A stretch of DNA of 64,000 nt from Alphaproteobacteria bacterium (GTDB lineage: Bacteria > Myxococcota_A > UBA796 > GCA-2862545): NCBI GenBank assembly GCA_020632925.1, contig JACKER010000012.1, positions 124,001 through 188,000 on the forward strand, written 5' to 3'. A program made the position numbers and the translations under genes. A model generated the notes under the pieces. That model saw only the letters and a program-made list of their open reading frames with translations. It had not been told where the DNA came from and did no database searches. Shown piece by piece: positions 9,035-21,652 of this stretch. How positions within the stretch are numbered: the stretch's first letter is position 1; each line of letters opens with the position of its first letter.

Positions 9035-9721
9035 TCAGTCGTTTCGGCCGGTTCCTTGCTCCACCTTCCACCAAGCCTCGGTCACCAGCAGAGCGACTGG
9101 AACGTTCATAGCCACAGCGGCGCCGAGCACCATGGCGAGGGCCCGAAAGAGTTGGCCGACCCTGTGGGGTTCTCGCCATGGTCTGCGCCGCAGCGCGGGC
9201 GGGGGCGGGATTCCGCCTGGGAACAGCATGTCCAGCGACCGAGGCTCGTCGCGGTAGGTGAGGACCACGCGGCGAGCGTGCTGCTGGAGCTCGAGCGCGC
9301 GTGGCTGGAAGCGGGTGAGCCACCGCTGGACGGTGCGACGGCTGGGTCGGTCGTCGAGCGCGCCGAAGAGCGCGTCGAAGCGATGGAGACCGACGCTGGC
9401 GTCGAGCCAGGCGAACAGCTGCAGGACGACGACCAGCCCGGAGTAGTGGACGCCCAGCGTGCCCGGCGGCGGGGTGTGCACCGTCCTGTTGGTCGCGGGG
9501 TGGAGCCACCGGGGCTTGTCGACGCGGAGTCGGACCAGCCGCTCGTCCTTCAGCTCGGGCAGGTTGGCGGTGAACCACCCGTGAGCGTGCCAGTCCGTGC
9601 CTGGCCGGACACCGGGGTACCGCCAGACACCGTTCGCACGGACCTCGAAGCCAAGGAGGCGAAGCGGGGCCAGCCCGGAGTGAGCGACGACGCGGAGGAG
9701 CTCGGCCTGGAGCGTGGCCAT
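9035..9721 (-). CDS. transposon accessory protein with HTH-like segment
   Basis: The 228-residue product (ATG 9721; an in-frame ATG at 9895 is possible) begins MATLQAELLRVVAHSG. The centre contains RLRVDKPRWLHPATNRTVHTPP and an HTH-like SRRTVQRWLTRF; the C-terminus has a hydrophobic stretch (LAMVLGAAVAMNVPVALLV). The layout recalls the small DNA-binding accessory proteins that precede such transposases, but the zinc-ligand cysteines usually seen there are absent. Function is unknown; it is inside the transposon ends and reads with the transposition genes. Confidence 0.55.
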   Translation of the reverse strand: MATLQAELLRVVAHSGLAPLRLLGFEVRANGVWRYPGVRPGTDWHAHGWFTANLPELKDERLVRLRVDKPRWLHPATNRTVHTPPPGTLGVHYSGLVVVLQLFAWLDASVGLHRFDALFGALDDRPSRRTVQRWLTRFQPRALELQQHARRVVLTYRDEPRSLDMLFPGGIPPPPALRRRPWREPHRVGQLFRALAMVLGAAVAMNVPVALLVTEAWWKVEQGTGRND

Positions 9722-9879
9722 GGAACAGATCTGCCACACCGGAAGGAACACCAACCGCTGATCGCGGCCGGTGTTCGCCGACAGGCGGGGGGCTGCCTCC
9801 GGGGGCGGGGATCGCCGTCGCTGCGCGCCGCGGTCCCCGCCCCCTACGGACAGCCCCCCGGACCCCCGGGTCCCGGCGC

Positions 9880-9989
9880 GAGCGTGGTCTGCCATCCCGG
9901 TCGCCTCTCCCAGGAGCAGCGTCTGGGATCAGGGACCGATGGGTGGGACTGATCCCCAACCCAGCGGGCTGGGACGGCAGGATGGGACA
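9880..9989. repeat. transposon right end
   Basis: The terminal 110 bp carry several GGGAC-type sites (GGGACCG, TGGGACTG, TGGGACGG, TGGGACA) ending in ACA, mirrored against the left terminus TGT. The TCGAAG duplication follows immediately at 9990-9995. Confidence 0.6.
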
Positions 9990-9995
9990 TCGAAG

Positions 9996-10647
9996 GCCGG
10001 AGACCTCGGTCCGTCTGATGCTGGTCACCAAGACTGTCCCTCCGATCCGGATCAAGGAGGCGATGGACCTCGGCTACAGCCTGTTCGGTGAGAACCGGGT
10101 TCAGGAAGCCGTCGGAAAGTACGCGGGCACGGATCTCGGACGCTCCGAGATCCCCATCATCGGCCACCTCCAGCGCAACAAGGTCAAGCCCATGCTTCGC
10201 TTCGCCTCGTGCCTGCAGTCCGTGGACCGCGAAGCCCTGGTCGTCGCCCTGGAGCGGCATGTGGACCCCTCCAGCCCCCTCGACGTGCTGATCCAGGTCA
10301 ACACCAGCCTCGAGGACTCGAAGTATGGCGTGCCCCCCGAAGCACTCTGGTCCCTCGCTGAGCGGGTGGAGCAGAGCCGGCACCTGAGGCTTCAGGGTTT
10401 GATGACCATCGGTCGCCTCGGCGCTTCCCCTGAGGAAGCGCGTCCAGGGTTCCGCCTGCTTCGCGAGCTTCGGGACGAGCTGCTGCGGCGCGGATTCCCC
10501 AAAGCGACCGAGCTCTCCATGGGCATGTCTCGCGATCTGGAGGTGGCGATCGAGGAAGGCGCCACGCTCGTTCGCGTGGGGACCGCGGTGTTCGGCACGC
10601 GTCCCACGTCCGATCTGGACTACTGGCCTCCCTCGCGAAACGGGTGA
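9996..10647 (+). pseudogene. yggS: YggS/PLP homeostasis protein, 3' part
   Basis: This holds residues 28 onward of the split gene: RLMLVTKTVPP, FGENRVQEA, IGHLQRNKVKPML, QVNTSLEDSKYGV, LQGLMTIGRL and LSMGMSRDLEVAIEEGATLVRVGTAVFG are the canonical YggS segments; the PLP-binding Lys is the K of VTKT. YggS/PLPBP buffers pyridoxal phosphate and affects amino-acid pools. Translation could restart at ATG 9943 inside the transposon end (MGLIPNPAGWDGR...), giving a 234-residue hybrid lacking the N-terminal helix, so partial function is possible. metH follows 63 bp downstream. Confidence 0.88.
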
Positions 10648-10710
10648 GTCGCGTCACACTCGCAGCGAGGCTTGAATCGGTATAGACGACTCCACTATTG
10701 GAGTCCAACG

Positions 10711-14346
<3,636 letters not shown>

Positions 14347-14592
14347 GCCGCGGGCACCGGGCATCCCTCGTCCGAGCACGTCCAGGCAATCGCAGAGCAC
14401 GACGCGAGCTGCGACCTTGCCGCGACATGCCGAGAGTCGCGGTCCTCACCCCGCTCCCAACGTCCGTACCGACGAGGTGGACGCTACGAGCGGCTGTCCC
14501 CGTGGTGGGCGCCCCCGCCTTTCCCGCGCTTTTGGGAACCTCTGGCCCGCTCGGTCCCTCTCCCACCTGATCACAACGACAGGAGGCGATCC

Positions 14593-16107
14593 ATGGCCGA
14601 GGCGACGGATGTTCGAGGTCCCGACCTCGCGGAGGGCGTTCCGGCAGCTGAGCTGGAGCTGAACGGCACGCTCGTTGGCCACTTCATGGGCGAGGAAGTC
14701 CTCCTGGTCCGCCAGGAGGACGGGGTGCACGCAGTCGGAGCGCGATGCTCCCACTACGGCGCTCCTCTCGATCAGGGCCTGCTCGTCGATGGGCAGATCC
14801 GGTGCCCCTGGCATCACGCCGGCTTCTGCCTACGCAGTGGGCGGGCTGAGCGCGCGCCGGGCCTCACCGACCTGGCGTCCTACGACGTCGAGGAGACCAA
14901 GGGGCGCGTTCGCGTCGTGCGGCGCCGACCGGTCCCTTCCTTCCCAACGGGCAAGACCGCGCTCCGCATCGTCATCGTCGGGGGTGGCGCCGCCGGATCG
15001 AGCGCCGCCGAGACGTTGAGGCGGCAAGGCCACTCGGGTCCGATCACGATGGTCGACGCCGATCCCGAGCTTCCGGTCGACCGGCCCAACCTGTCCAAGG
15101 ACTACCTCGCGGGTGCGGCACCCGAGGACTGGCTGTACATCCGCGATCATGCCTACTACCAGCGCTGGGCGGTGCGACGCGTACACGGCGAGGCCACGGA
15201 GCTGCGGACCTCCGAACGGGTACTCGTCGTCAGTGGGGAGGAGCTTTCCTACGACGCGCTCCTCCTGGCCCCAGGTGCCGCGGCCCGCCAGCTCCAGCTT
15301 CTGGGCATGGAGCGCAGTCACGTGCACACCCTCCGCAGCGTGTCGGACTGCAAGCGCGTCATCGCCACGGCGACGGGAGCGAAGCACGCTGTGGTCATCG
15401 GAGCGGGCTTCCTGGGGCTCGAGGTGGCAGGGGCCCTACGCGCCCGTGGTCTGGAGGTCACCGTGGTCGCTCCCGAGCACACCCCGTTCGTTGCGCAGCT
15501 GGGCGCTGAGATCGGTCAGGCCGTGATGCGCGCCCACCAAGCCGATGGCGTGAGCTTCCTCCTTGGGCGCACGGTGGTGGCGATCCACCAGGACGTGGTG
15601 GAGGTCTCGGATGGACGCCGACTCCCCGCGCAGCTGGTGGTAGTCGCCGTGGGGGCGGTACCCCGCACGACCCTCGCCCGGCAGGCGAAGCTGGACGTCG
15701 CGGCCGGGATCCTCGTCGACGCATCCCTGGCGACGAGCGCTCCCGGCGTGTGGGCAGCCGGCGACGCCGCCTCCTGGTGGTCGCCGCGATTCCAGACCCA
15801 TCTGCGGTCCGAGCACTGGGTCACCGCCCAGCGCATGGGCCAGTGTGCCGCGGCCAACATGCTCGGGGCCAACGAGCCGTTCGATGCTGTCCCGTTCTTC
15901 TGGACCGTCCACGGGGCCCTGACCATCCAGTGGGTCGGCTACCCTGTGGGCTTCGACGACTACGAGATCGACGGCTCCATCCGTGACGCCGACTGCGCGG
16001 TGACCTATCGATCGAAAGGGCAGGTCTTGGCCGTCGCCACGATCGGACGCGACATCGAGTCCCTGCGCGCCGAGGTCGAGTTCGAGCGTTCGCCGCAGAA
16101 GGGGTGA
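14593..16107 (+). CDS. Rieske-fused AIF-type FAD/NAD(P)H oxidoreductase
   Basis: The 504-residue cytoplasmic flavoprotein has an N-terminal Rieske [2Fe-2S] domain (residues about 10-110: CSHYGAPLD and CPWHHAGF ligands). A pyridine nucleotide-disulphide oxidoreductase module follows, with FAD motif IVGGGAAGSSAAETLRR, a NAD-binding VVIGAGFLGLEVAGALRARG and the ATG/GD motif VWAAGDAASW. This is the apoptosis-inducing-factor-like/ferredoxin reductase family; it passes electrons from NAD(P)H to an iron-sulphur partner. A clear AGGAGG ribosome site precedes ATG 14593. No adjacent dioxygenase or P450 partner is seen. Confidence 0.92.
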   Translation: MAEATDVRGPDLAEGVPAAELELNGTLVGHFMGEEVLLVRQEDGVHAVGARCSHYGAPLDQGLLVDGQIRCPWHHAGFCLRSGRAERAPGLTDLASYDVEETKGRVRVVRRRPVPSFPTGKTALRIVIVGGGAAGSSAAETLRRQGHSGPITMVDADPELPVDRPNLSKDYLAGAAPEDWLYIRDHAYYQRWAVRRVHGEATELRTSERVLVVSGEELSYDALLLAPGAAARQLQLLGMERSHVHTLRSVSDCKRVIATATGAKHAVVIGAGFLGLEVAGALRARGLEVTVVAPEHTPFVAQLGAEIGQAVMRAHQADGVSFLLGRTVVAIHQDVVEVSDGRRLPAQLVVVAVGAVPRTTLARQAKLDVAAGILVDASLATSAPGVWAAGDAASWWSPRFQTHLRSEHWVTAQRMGQCAAANMLGANEPFDAVPFFWTVHGALTIQWVGYPVGFDDYEIDGSIRDADCAVTYRSKGQVLAVATIGRDIESLRAEVEFERSPQKG

Positions 16108-16205
16108 GCGCGATCGGGCAACTTCCATGATCTGGGAACCTCTGCGTCCGTCGTTGCGTCCCTCTTGCGAACCCTGGGCAAACACCCCACACGAGGTACC
16201 CCCCA

Positions 16206-16784
16206 ATGACCGATTCTCAACGAGATCCCGCACTCACGGCCCCGAGTAGGAGGAGCTTCCTCGTCGGCAGCCAGCTGCTTCTGTCCGGTGCGGCGGTGGC
16301 CTTGATGTCCGGCGTGCCCACCCGAGCCTTTGCCGGCACGCGTGGAGCGCGGGCTCAGGACATCACGATCCTCAACACTGCCATCGGCGCCGAGCACGAG
16401 GCCGTCGCGGCCTACCAGCTGGGGGCCGAGAGCGGCCTGCTGTCGAGCGCCGTCCTGTCCGTCGCCGTGACCTTCCAGGGTCACCACAAGGAGCACGTCG
16501 AAGCGCTCGCCAAGGCCGTCCAGCAGCTCGGGGGGAGCCCCGCCGAGCCCCTGGACAAGTACACCTTCCCCGTGTCCTCGCTCACCAGCGAGGCCGCCGT
16601 GCTCGAGTTCGCAGCCAAGCTGGAGCGCGGGGCCGTCAGCGCCTACGCGGGTGCCATACCATTGTTCGAGGACCGGGACCTGTCCAACGCCGCCGCGAGC
16701 ATCCTGGCCGACGAGGCCATGCACTGGGCTGTCCTGCGCTCGGCGCTCGGGCTCGACCCTGTGCCGGGTGCGTTCTTCTCATGA
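16206..16784 (+). CDS. Tat-exported ferritin-like protein
   Basis: The N-terminus SRRSFLVGSQLLLSGAAVAL is a twin-arginine-type signal. The mature part is a four-helix ferritin-like domain with repeated metal-ligand patterns: GAEHEAVAAYQLGAE, FQGHHKEHVEAL, AKLERGAVSAYAGAI and ADEAMHWAVL (E, ExxH, E, ExxxH). Such periplasmic proteins bind a di-iron or manganese centre; the exact reaction is unknown. It overlaps the downstream cytochrome c gene by 4 bp and so is co-expressed. Confidence 0.85.
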   Translation: MTDSQRDPALTAPSRRSFLVGSQLLLSGAAVALMSGVPTRAFAGTRGARAQDITILNTAIGAEHEAVAAYQLGAESGLLSSAVLSVAVTFQGHHKEHVEALAKAVQQLGGSPAEPLDKYTFPVSSLTSEAAVLEFAAKLERGAVSAYAGAIPLFEDRDLSNAAASILADEAMHWAVLRSALGLDPVPGAFFS

Positions 16785-17221
16785 GGCAAGTCCTCGGCAC
16801 CACAATGGTCCTGGCGCTCGTCGTCGCGTCCGCGGTCTGGCTGCCCGCGGTCCGAGACGCGCGGGCCGGGGACTCAGCCCCTGCTGCGGACCTCGCGAGG
16901 GGCGAGGAGGTGTACGCGCGCTGCGCGGCCTGCCACTCCCTGACGGAGAACCGAACCGGTCCGCGACATTGCGGACTGTTCGGCCGCGCCGCCGCGAGCC
17001 AGCCCGGATTCCAATACAGCAAGGCCATGCAGCGCTCGGGGCTCGTCTGGGACGCCGCCACGCTCGATCGCTTCCTGCGAGCGCCGCTGGACGTCGTACC
17101 GGGCACGAAGATGACCTATGCGGGAATCTCCGATCCTTCCGATCGCGCCGCACTGGTCGCGTACCTCGAGGTGGCCTCGCGTTCCGAGGCCTGTACCGCA
17201 GCCGCGCAGGAGAGTCCATGA
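16781..17221 (+). CDS. secreted class I cytochrome c
   Basis: The 146-residue protein has a Sec signal (MRQVLGTTMVLALVVASAVWLP ... ARAG), one CAACH haem site (CAACHSLTENRTGPRHCGLFGR, mitochondrial/c2 type), and the distal Met in GTKMTYAGI. Likely a soluble periplasmic electron carrier, possibly feeding the cbb3 oxidase encoded 3 kb downstream (inference). It is coupled to the ferritin-like gene and the sigma factor by 4-bp overlaps. Confidence 0.9.
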   Translation: MRQVLGTTMVLALVVASAVWLPAVRDARAGDSAPAADLARGEEVYARCAACHSLTENRTGPRHCGLFGRAAASQPGFQYSKAMQRSGLVWDAATLDRFLRAPLDVVPGTKMTYAGISDPSDRAALVAYLEVASRSEACTAAAQESP

Positions 17222-17880
17222 GCCACTCCAGCCTTCCCGAACACCTGCCAGACGACGAGGTCGTCCGGCGCGTCCGGGCCGGAGACCACGCGCTCTTCGA
17301 GCTGCTGGTCCGCCGTCACAACCAGCGCCTCTACCGTGCCGCGAGAGGGATCCTGCAGTCTCCGCAGGCCGCGGAGGACGCCGTCCAGGAAGCCCACATC
17401 ACCGCATTCACGAAGCTTGCGACCTTCGAGTTCCGCGCGAAGTACGCCACCTGGGTGACCCGGATTGCAGTCCGCCAGGCGCTCTCCGCCCGCCGTGCTC
17501 GACAAGCCGCAACGACGTCTATCGCTGGACACATCCTGGAGGAGAGCATGTCCGACCCAGCCCACTCGCCCGAGCGTCGGGCCGCCAGTGCCGAGCTCGG
17601 AGCGATCATCGAGGCGGCTCTGGACGAGCTCCGGCCGGAGTTCAGAGCGGTCTTCCTCCTGCGGGAAGTCGAGGGCATGTCCATTGCCGAGACCGCAGAA
17701 GTCCTCGACCTCGTACCGGCCACAGTGAAGACCCGTCTGCACCGCGCCAAAGAGCACCTCAAAGCACTGCTCGAGCGTCGAAGCCAGGACGCGCTGCCCG
17801 CGGTGCACGCCTTCGACGGCCCTCGCTGCGACCGGATCACCCACGCCGTGATGACCCGCGTGCTCCAGGGGGCACCATGA
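17218..17880 (+). CDS. ECF-type RNA polymerase sigma factor
   Basis: The 220-residue ECF sigma factor has region 2 (ELLVRRHNQRLYRAARGIL ... AEDAVQEAHITAF) and region 4 (ELRPEFRAVFLLREVEGMS followed by the HTH IAETAEVLDLVPATVKTRLHRAKEHLK). A C-terminal extension of about 30 residues follows. No anti-sigma gene is adjacent. ATG 17218 overlaps the cytochrome stop and its own stop overlaps ribA, so the ferritin, cytochrome, sigma factor and ribA genes form one unit. Confidence 0.92.
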   Translation: MSHSSLPEHLPDDEVVRRVRAGDHALFELLVRRHNQRLYRAARGILQSPQAAEDAVQEAHITAFTKLATFEFRAKYATWVTRIAVRQALSARRARQAATTSIAGHILEESMSDPAHSPERRAASAELGAIIEAALDELRPEFRAVFLLREVEGMSIAETAEVLDLVPATVKTRLHRAKEHLKALLERRSQDALPAVHAFDGPRCDRITHAVMTRVLQGAP

Positions 17881-18464
17881 TCTGGCGAGCCGCCGCCCCC
17901 CTCCCCACCGAGTCCGGCCTCCTGGAGATCCGAGCCTTCGAGTTCGAAGGCGTCGAGCACGTCGCCCTCCTCGCGGGCGACGTCGCCGGAGCCGATCTCC
18001 TGGTCCGCATTCACTCAGAGTGCCTCACCGGCGAGGCGTTCGGTTCGCTCAAGTGTGACTGCGCAGCCCAGCTCGACGACGCGCTCGAGCGGGTCGCAGC
18101 GGAGGGCCGAGGACTCGTCCTCTACTTGCGGCAGGAGGGCCGCGGTATCGGCATCACCAACAAGATCCGCGCCTACGCGCTCCAGGCAGCAGGCGCCGAC
18201 ACCGTCGATGCCAACATCGCGCTCGGCCTGCCGGAAGATGGCAGGGACTACCGGGCGGCCGCCGCCGCGATGCAGGATCTCGGAGTCCGCTCTGTGCGGT
18301 TGATCACCAACAACCCTGACAAGTGCAGGGCGATCCAAGAGGCAGGGATCGCCGTGACACGGGTGCCCTCCCACGTCGCGTACCCTGTCCAAGCTCAGGA
18401 CTACGTCGACACCAAGCGCGACAGGATGCGCCACCTGTTGCCCGGCGCCAGGGCGATGCACTGA
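17877..18464 (+). CDS. ribA: GTP cyclohydrolase II
   Basis: RibA opens GTP to 2,5-diamino-6-ribosylamino-pyrimidinone phosphate, the first step of riboflavin synthesis. The 195-residue product has the zinc ligands SECLTGEAFGSLKCDC, GRGLVLYLRQEGRGIG with the catalytic Arg, and DLGVRSVRLITNNPDK. Stand-alone form without a RibB domain. The stop-start overlap with the ECF sigma gene is unusual company; riboflavin supply may be tied to the flavin/redox genes nearby (inference). Confidence 0.95.
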   Translation: MIWRAAAPLPTESGLLEIRAFEFEGVEHVALLAGDVAGADLLVRIHSECLTGEAFGSLKCDCAAQLDDALERVAAEGRGLVLYLRQEGRGIGITNKIRAYALQAAGADTVDANIALGLPEDGRDYRAAAAAMQDLGVRSVRLITNNPDKCRAIQEAGIAVTRVPSHVAYPVQAQDYVDTKRDRMRHLLPGARAMH

Positions 18465-18490
18465 CCAGAGGCAGCCGACATCGAGTGAGC

Positions 18491-19891
18491 ATGTCCGAAC
18501 CCGACCGAAGTCTGGAGCCCACCGCCGACGAGATGCGGGCCCTCACCGCCGCCGTCCTCGAGTACCTCATCGAAACGATCGAGGGACTCGATGATGCGCC
18601 CGCATCGCTGAACCAACCCAGCGCGGACCTGCTCGAGGCGGTGTCGCGGCCCCCTCCCGATTTCCCCGGAGACATCGCATCACTCCTGAGTCTCGTCGGA
18701 CGGGCAGCTCACCAGAGCTATCAGACGTCCGGACCCAGCTACCTCGGCTACATTCCGGGCGGTGGCATCTTCACGTCGGCGCTTGCCGGGTTCCTCGGGG
18801 CCGGCATGAATCGCTACACCGGCAAGGTGGCCACGGCGCCGGCCCTCGTCGCCATGGAAGAGAGCGTGCTCCGCTGGATGTGCGACCTGTTCCGCTTCCC
18901 GGTGGAAGCGCAGGGGCTGCTCACGACCGGGGGCTCGATGGCGAACCTCATCGCCCTGACCGCAGCGCGGACGCTGCGCGCCGAGGGCCAGGTGGACCGA
19001 GCAACGGTCTACGTGGGCGAGCATGCCCATGGCTCCATCGTCAAGGCCGCTCGCACGGCGGGCATCTCACGCGAGCATGTACGCATCGTGCGCTCGACGG
19101 CTGATCTTCGTCTGGACGTGGCTCACCTCGATGCACGACTCCGGGAGGACCGTGACGCCGGACTGATCCCGGTCTGTGTCTTCGCCGCAGCGGGAACCAC
19201 CAACACCGGCACCATCGATCCGCTCGCGGACATCTGTACGGCCGCGCACGTCGCCGGTGCCTGGTTCCATGTCGACGCCGCATACGGCGGTCTGTTCCAG
19301 CTTACCGCCCGGGGAAGAGAGCGCCTCGCCGGAATCGCCACCGCGGACTCCATCACCCTCGACCCCCACAAGGCGATGTTCCTGCCGTTCGGCACCGGCG
19401 CCCTCGTGGTTCGCTCCAGAGAGGCCCTCCGCCTTACATTCTCGGAAAATGCCGACTACATGCAGGACTTGCAGGACCCGGGCTCGCTCCCCGACTTCGA
19501 CGCGCTCACTCCTGAGCTGACCCGGGAGTTTCGTGGTCTCCGCATGTGGCTCCCCCTGCATCTGCACGGCGTGGCAGCCTTTCGCGACCAGCTCGACGAG
19601 AAGCTGGCCCTGACCGAGATCGCCTACGACACGCTCCGCGCGCATGAGCGGCTCGAGGTCCCGTGGCGGCCCGATTTGACGGTCGTCGTCTTCAGGCTGG
19701 CCGGGCGCGACGACACCACGCAGCTCAGGCTCTTGGATCGGATCAATGCCACTCAACGGGTTCTGCTCTCGAGCACCCGGCTCGAAGGCTCCGTCTACCT
19801 GCGACTCACCATTCTCTCGTTTCGCACACACGCCGGCCGTGTGAGCGAGGCGCTTGAGATCATCTCGTTGGCGGCCGACGAGGTGACCTGA
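18491..19891 (+). CDS. PLP-dependent group II decarboxylase (AADC-like)
   Basis: The 466-residue protein is of the aromatic-amino-acid/glutamate decarboxylase family. TTGGSMANLIAL binds PLP phosphate, HVDAAYGG holds the PLP ring nitrogen Asp, and DPHKAMFLPFGTGALV carries the Schiff-base Lys. The C-terminal domain ends RLTILSFRTHAGRV. Substrate cannot be read from sequence; Trp/Tyr/DOPA-like decarboxylation is the family default, though some members are aldehyde synthases. ATG 18491 is preceded by a weak site; it lies 26 bp after ribA and may be in the same transcript. Confidence 0.9.
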   Translation: MSEPDRSLEPTADEMRALTAAVLEYLIETIEGLDDAPASLNQPSADLLEAVSRPPPDFPGDIASLLSLVGRAAHQSYQTSGPSYLGYIPGGGIFTSALAGFLGAGMNRYTGKVATAPALVAMEESVLRWMCDLFRFPVEAQGLLTTGGSMANLIALTAARTLRAEGQVDRATVYVGEHAHGSIVKAARTAGISREHVRIVRSTADLRLDVAHLDARLREDRDAGLIPVCVFAAAGTTNTGTIDPLADICTAAHVAGAWFHVDAAYGGLFQLTARGRERLAGIATADSITLDPHKAMFLPFGTGALVVRSREALRLTFSENADYMQDLQDPGSLPDFDALTPELTREFRGLRMWLPLHLHGVAAFRDQLDEKLALTEIAYDTLRAHERLEVPWRPDLTVVVFRLAGRDDTTQLRLLDRINATQRVLLSSTRLEGSVYLRLTILSFRTHAGRVSEALEIISLAADEVT

Positions 19892-20061
19892 ACCGGGGCC
19901 GGCATCTCTCGGGACGGTGTACGGCACATAAGTGGTGCCGAGAACACCAAGTCGCCTGACCCCACAAGTGACCACCACATAGGGGCTGAATCGCAGCAGG
20001 TTGTTGCGCAGACTTTTAAGTGGAGTGATGAATACTTATTATGGGCTCACTGGAGGAGCTC

Positions 20062-20226
20062 ATGCTGTACGCCTACCTGATCGTCACCGCGATGGCTGTG
20101 TTCGCGTCCGTCGCTGCCGTCGCGTTCGCATGGTCGGTCGTCGCGGGACAGTTCCGCGATCTCGACGCCGCCGCGACGTCGATCTTCTGGGACGAGGACG
20201 CCACGGCCGAGGTGCCGCGTGGCTGA
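20062..20226 (+). CDS. ccoS: cbb3 oxidase maturation protein CcoS
   Basis: The 54-residue single-TM protein begins at ATG 20062, favoured by the strong GGAGGAGCTC site directly before it (an in-frame ATG at 20041 is less likely). It has the CcoS pattern: one N-terminal TM helix, then WSVVAGQFRDLDAAATSIFWDEDA (the GQFxDLD box). CcoS is needed for haem/copper insertion into cbb3 oxidase. It overlaps ccoN by 8 bp. Confidence 0.85.
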   Translation: MLYAYLIVTAMAVFASVAAVAFAWSVVAGQFRDLDAAATSIFWDEDATAEVPRG

Positions 20227-21652
20227 GCTCGAACACGCGCAGCTCCTCGCGAAGCTCGATGGGAGCTGCCGTCGACCGGTCCTGTTGTTCCTCATCAGCG
20301 CAGTCGTCTGGCTGCTCGTCGGGTCGACGCTCGCGCTGATCGCGTCAATCAAGCTTCACGCTCCCGAGTTCCTGGCGAACGACGCATGGCTGACCTTCGG
20401 CCGCATGCGGACAGCCCACCTCAACTCGGTCGCCTACGGGTGGGCTGCGATGGCCGCCGTCGGCGTGCTTCTCTGGCTCGTCCCCAGACTGACCCGAGCC
20501 CCACTCCGCGGCACGAGACTCCTCGAGGGCGCCGCCTGGGCGTGGAACGGCCTGGTCGCCGCCGGCGTGGTGGCCATCCTGACCGGCTACTCCACCTCGG
20601 TAGAGTGGTTGGAGTTCCCGCTCCCCATCGCGATGGGGCTGACCGTCTGCTTCGCGGTCGTGGCAGGTGCAGGTCTCGACGCGCTCCACCGCCGCCAGGT
20701 CGACCATATCTACGTATCGCTCTGGTACCTCACCGCGGTGATGGTCTGGTTCCCGGTGCTCTACCTCACCGCGAACATCGGCATCCACGGGGGCCTGCTC
20801 TCCGGGGTCGCCCAGGCCATGACCAACTGGTGGTTCGCCCACAACGTGCTCGGCCTGTTCGTGACACCCATCGCCCTGGCCACCCTCTACTACGTCCTAC
20901 CGAAGGTGATCGGCCGTCCAATCCACAGCTACTACCTGTCTCTGGTCGGCTTCTGGGCGCTGGCGCTGTTCTACAACTGGGCCGGACTCCATCACCTCGT
21001 CGGCGGCCCGGTCCCCATGTGGGCGGTGACGGTCGGCATCGTCGCCTCCATGATGATGCTCATCCCCGTCACCACGGTGGCGTTCAACCAGCACATGACG
21101 ATGCGCGGCCACTTCCACCTGCTCCGCAGCAGCCCGTCTCTGCGGTTCGTGGTCTTCGCCGGCATGAGCTACGCGGTGGTCAGTGCCCAGGGATCATTCG
21201 AAGCCCTGCGGGGCATGTCCGAGGTCGTCCACTTCACCCAGTACACCGTCGGCCACGCGCACCTGGGCATGTACGGCTTCTTCAGCATGATGATGTTCGG
21301 GGGCTACTACTTCATCCTGCCCCGGCTGACCGGGCGGGAGTGGCCGTCAGCGACCCTCATCCGGGTGCACTTCTGGTGTTCCGCGTTCGGCATCGCCGTC
21401 TACTTCCTCGCGCTGACCGCCGGCGGGGTGCAGCAAGGGCTTCTCCTCCTCGATCCGGGGGTGCCTTTCCTCGATGTCGTGCAGGCCACGCTCCCGTGGC
21501 TCCAGGCGCGTAGCTGGGCGGGCCTCGCGCTCACCGTCGCCCACATCGCGTTCGCGATCAGCGTGGCCCAGATGGTGTTGGGGCTCGCCCCCGCACGCGG
21601 CACGCCCACCTTGCTGGCCCAACGCGTCACCAGCCAGGGAGGTGCAGCATGA
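20219..21652 (+). CDS. ccoN: cbb3-type cytochrome c oxidase subunit I
   Basis: The 477-residue polytopic catalytic subunit binds haem b, haem b3 and CuB. It shows TAHLNSVAYGW (low-spin haem His), FAHNVLGLFVTP (CuB His), LHHLVGG (the CuB His pair) and VGHAHLGMYGFFSMMMFGGYYFILPRL (haem ligands in helix X). GTG 20219 overlaps ccoS. It reduces O2 to water with high affinity and pumps protons. Co-transcribed with ccoO and ccoP. Confidence 0.95.
   Translation: MAELEHAQLLAKLDGSCRRPVLLFLISAVVWLLVGSTLALIASIKLHAPEFLANDAWLTFGRMRTAHLNSVAYGWAAMAAVGVLLWLVPRLTRAPLRGTRLLEGAAWAWNGLVAAGVVAILTGYSTSVEWLEFPLPIAMGLTVCFAVVAGAGLDALHRRQVDHIYVSLWYLTAVMVWFPVLYLTANIGIHGGLLSGVAQAMTNWWFAHNVLGLFVTPIALATLYYVLPKVIGRPIHSYYLSLVGFWALALFYNWAGLHHLVGGPVPMWAVTVGIVASMMMLIPVTTVAFNQHMTMRGHFHLLRSSPSLRFVVFAGMSYAVVSAQGSFEALRGMSEVVHFTQYTVGHAHLGMYGFFSMMMFGGYYFILPRLTGREWPSATLIRVHFWCSAFGIAVYFLALTAGGVQQGLLLLDPGVPFLDVVQATLPWLQARSWAGLALTVAHIAFAISVAQMVLGLAPARGTPTLLAQRVTSQGGAA

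Larger units (their letters stand above)
5970..9989. mobile_element. 4.02-kb Mu/Tn7-like transposon inserted in yggS
   Basis: The element is bounded by exact 6-bp direct repeats TCGAAG (5964-5969 and 9990-9995), has 5'-TGT...ACA-3' termini, and carries repeated GGGAC/GTCCC sites inside both ends. All genes read leftwards: an accessory protein (9035-9721), a leader ORF (8853-8897), a DDE transposase, an ExeA-like ATPase and an 80-aa protein. A DDE transposase with an AAA partner and multi-site ends is the layout of Mu/Tn552/Tn7-type elements. The intact duplication and the perfectly restorable host frame point to a recent insertion. No passenger gene of known function is recognised. Confidence 0.85.

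Noticed and set aside
10672..10710. Earlier TTG start for metH
   Set aside because: The added residues (NRYRRLHYWSPT) are not family-like; ATG 10711 gives the normal N-terminus.
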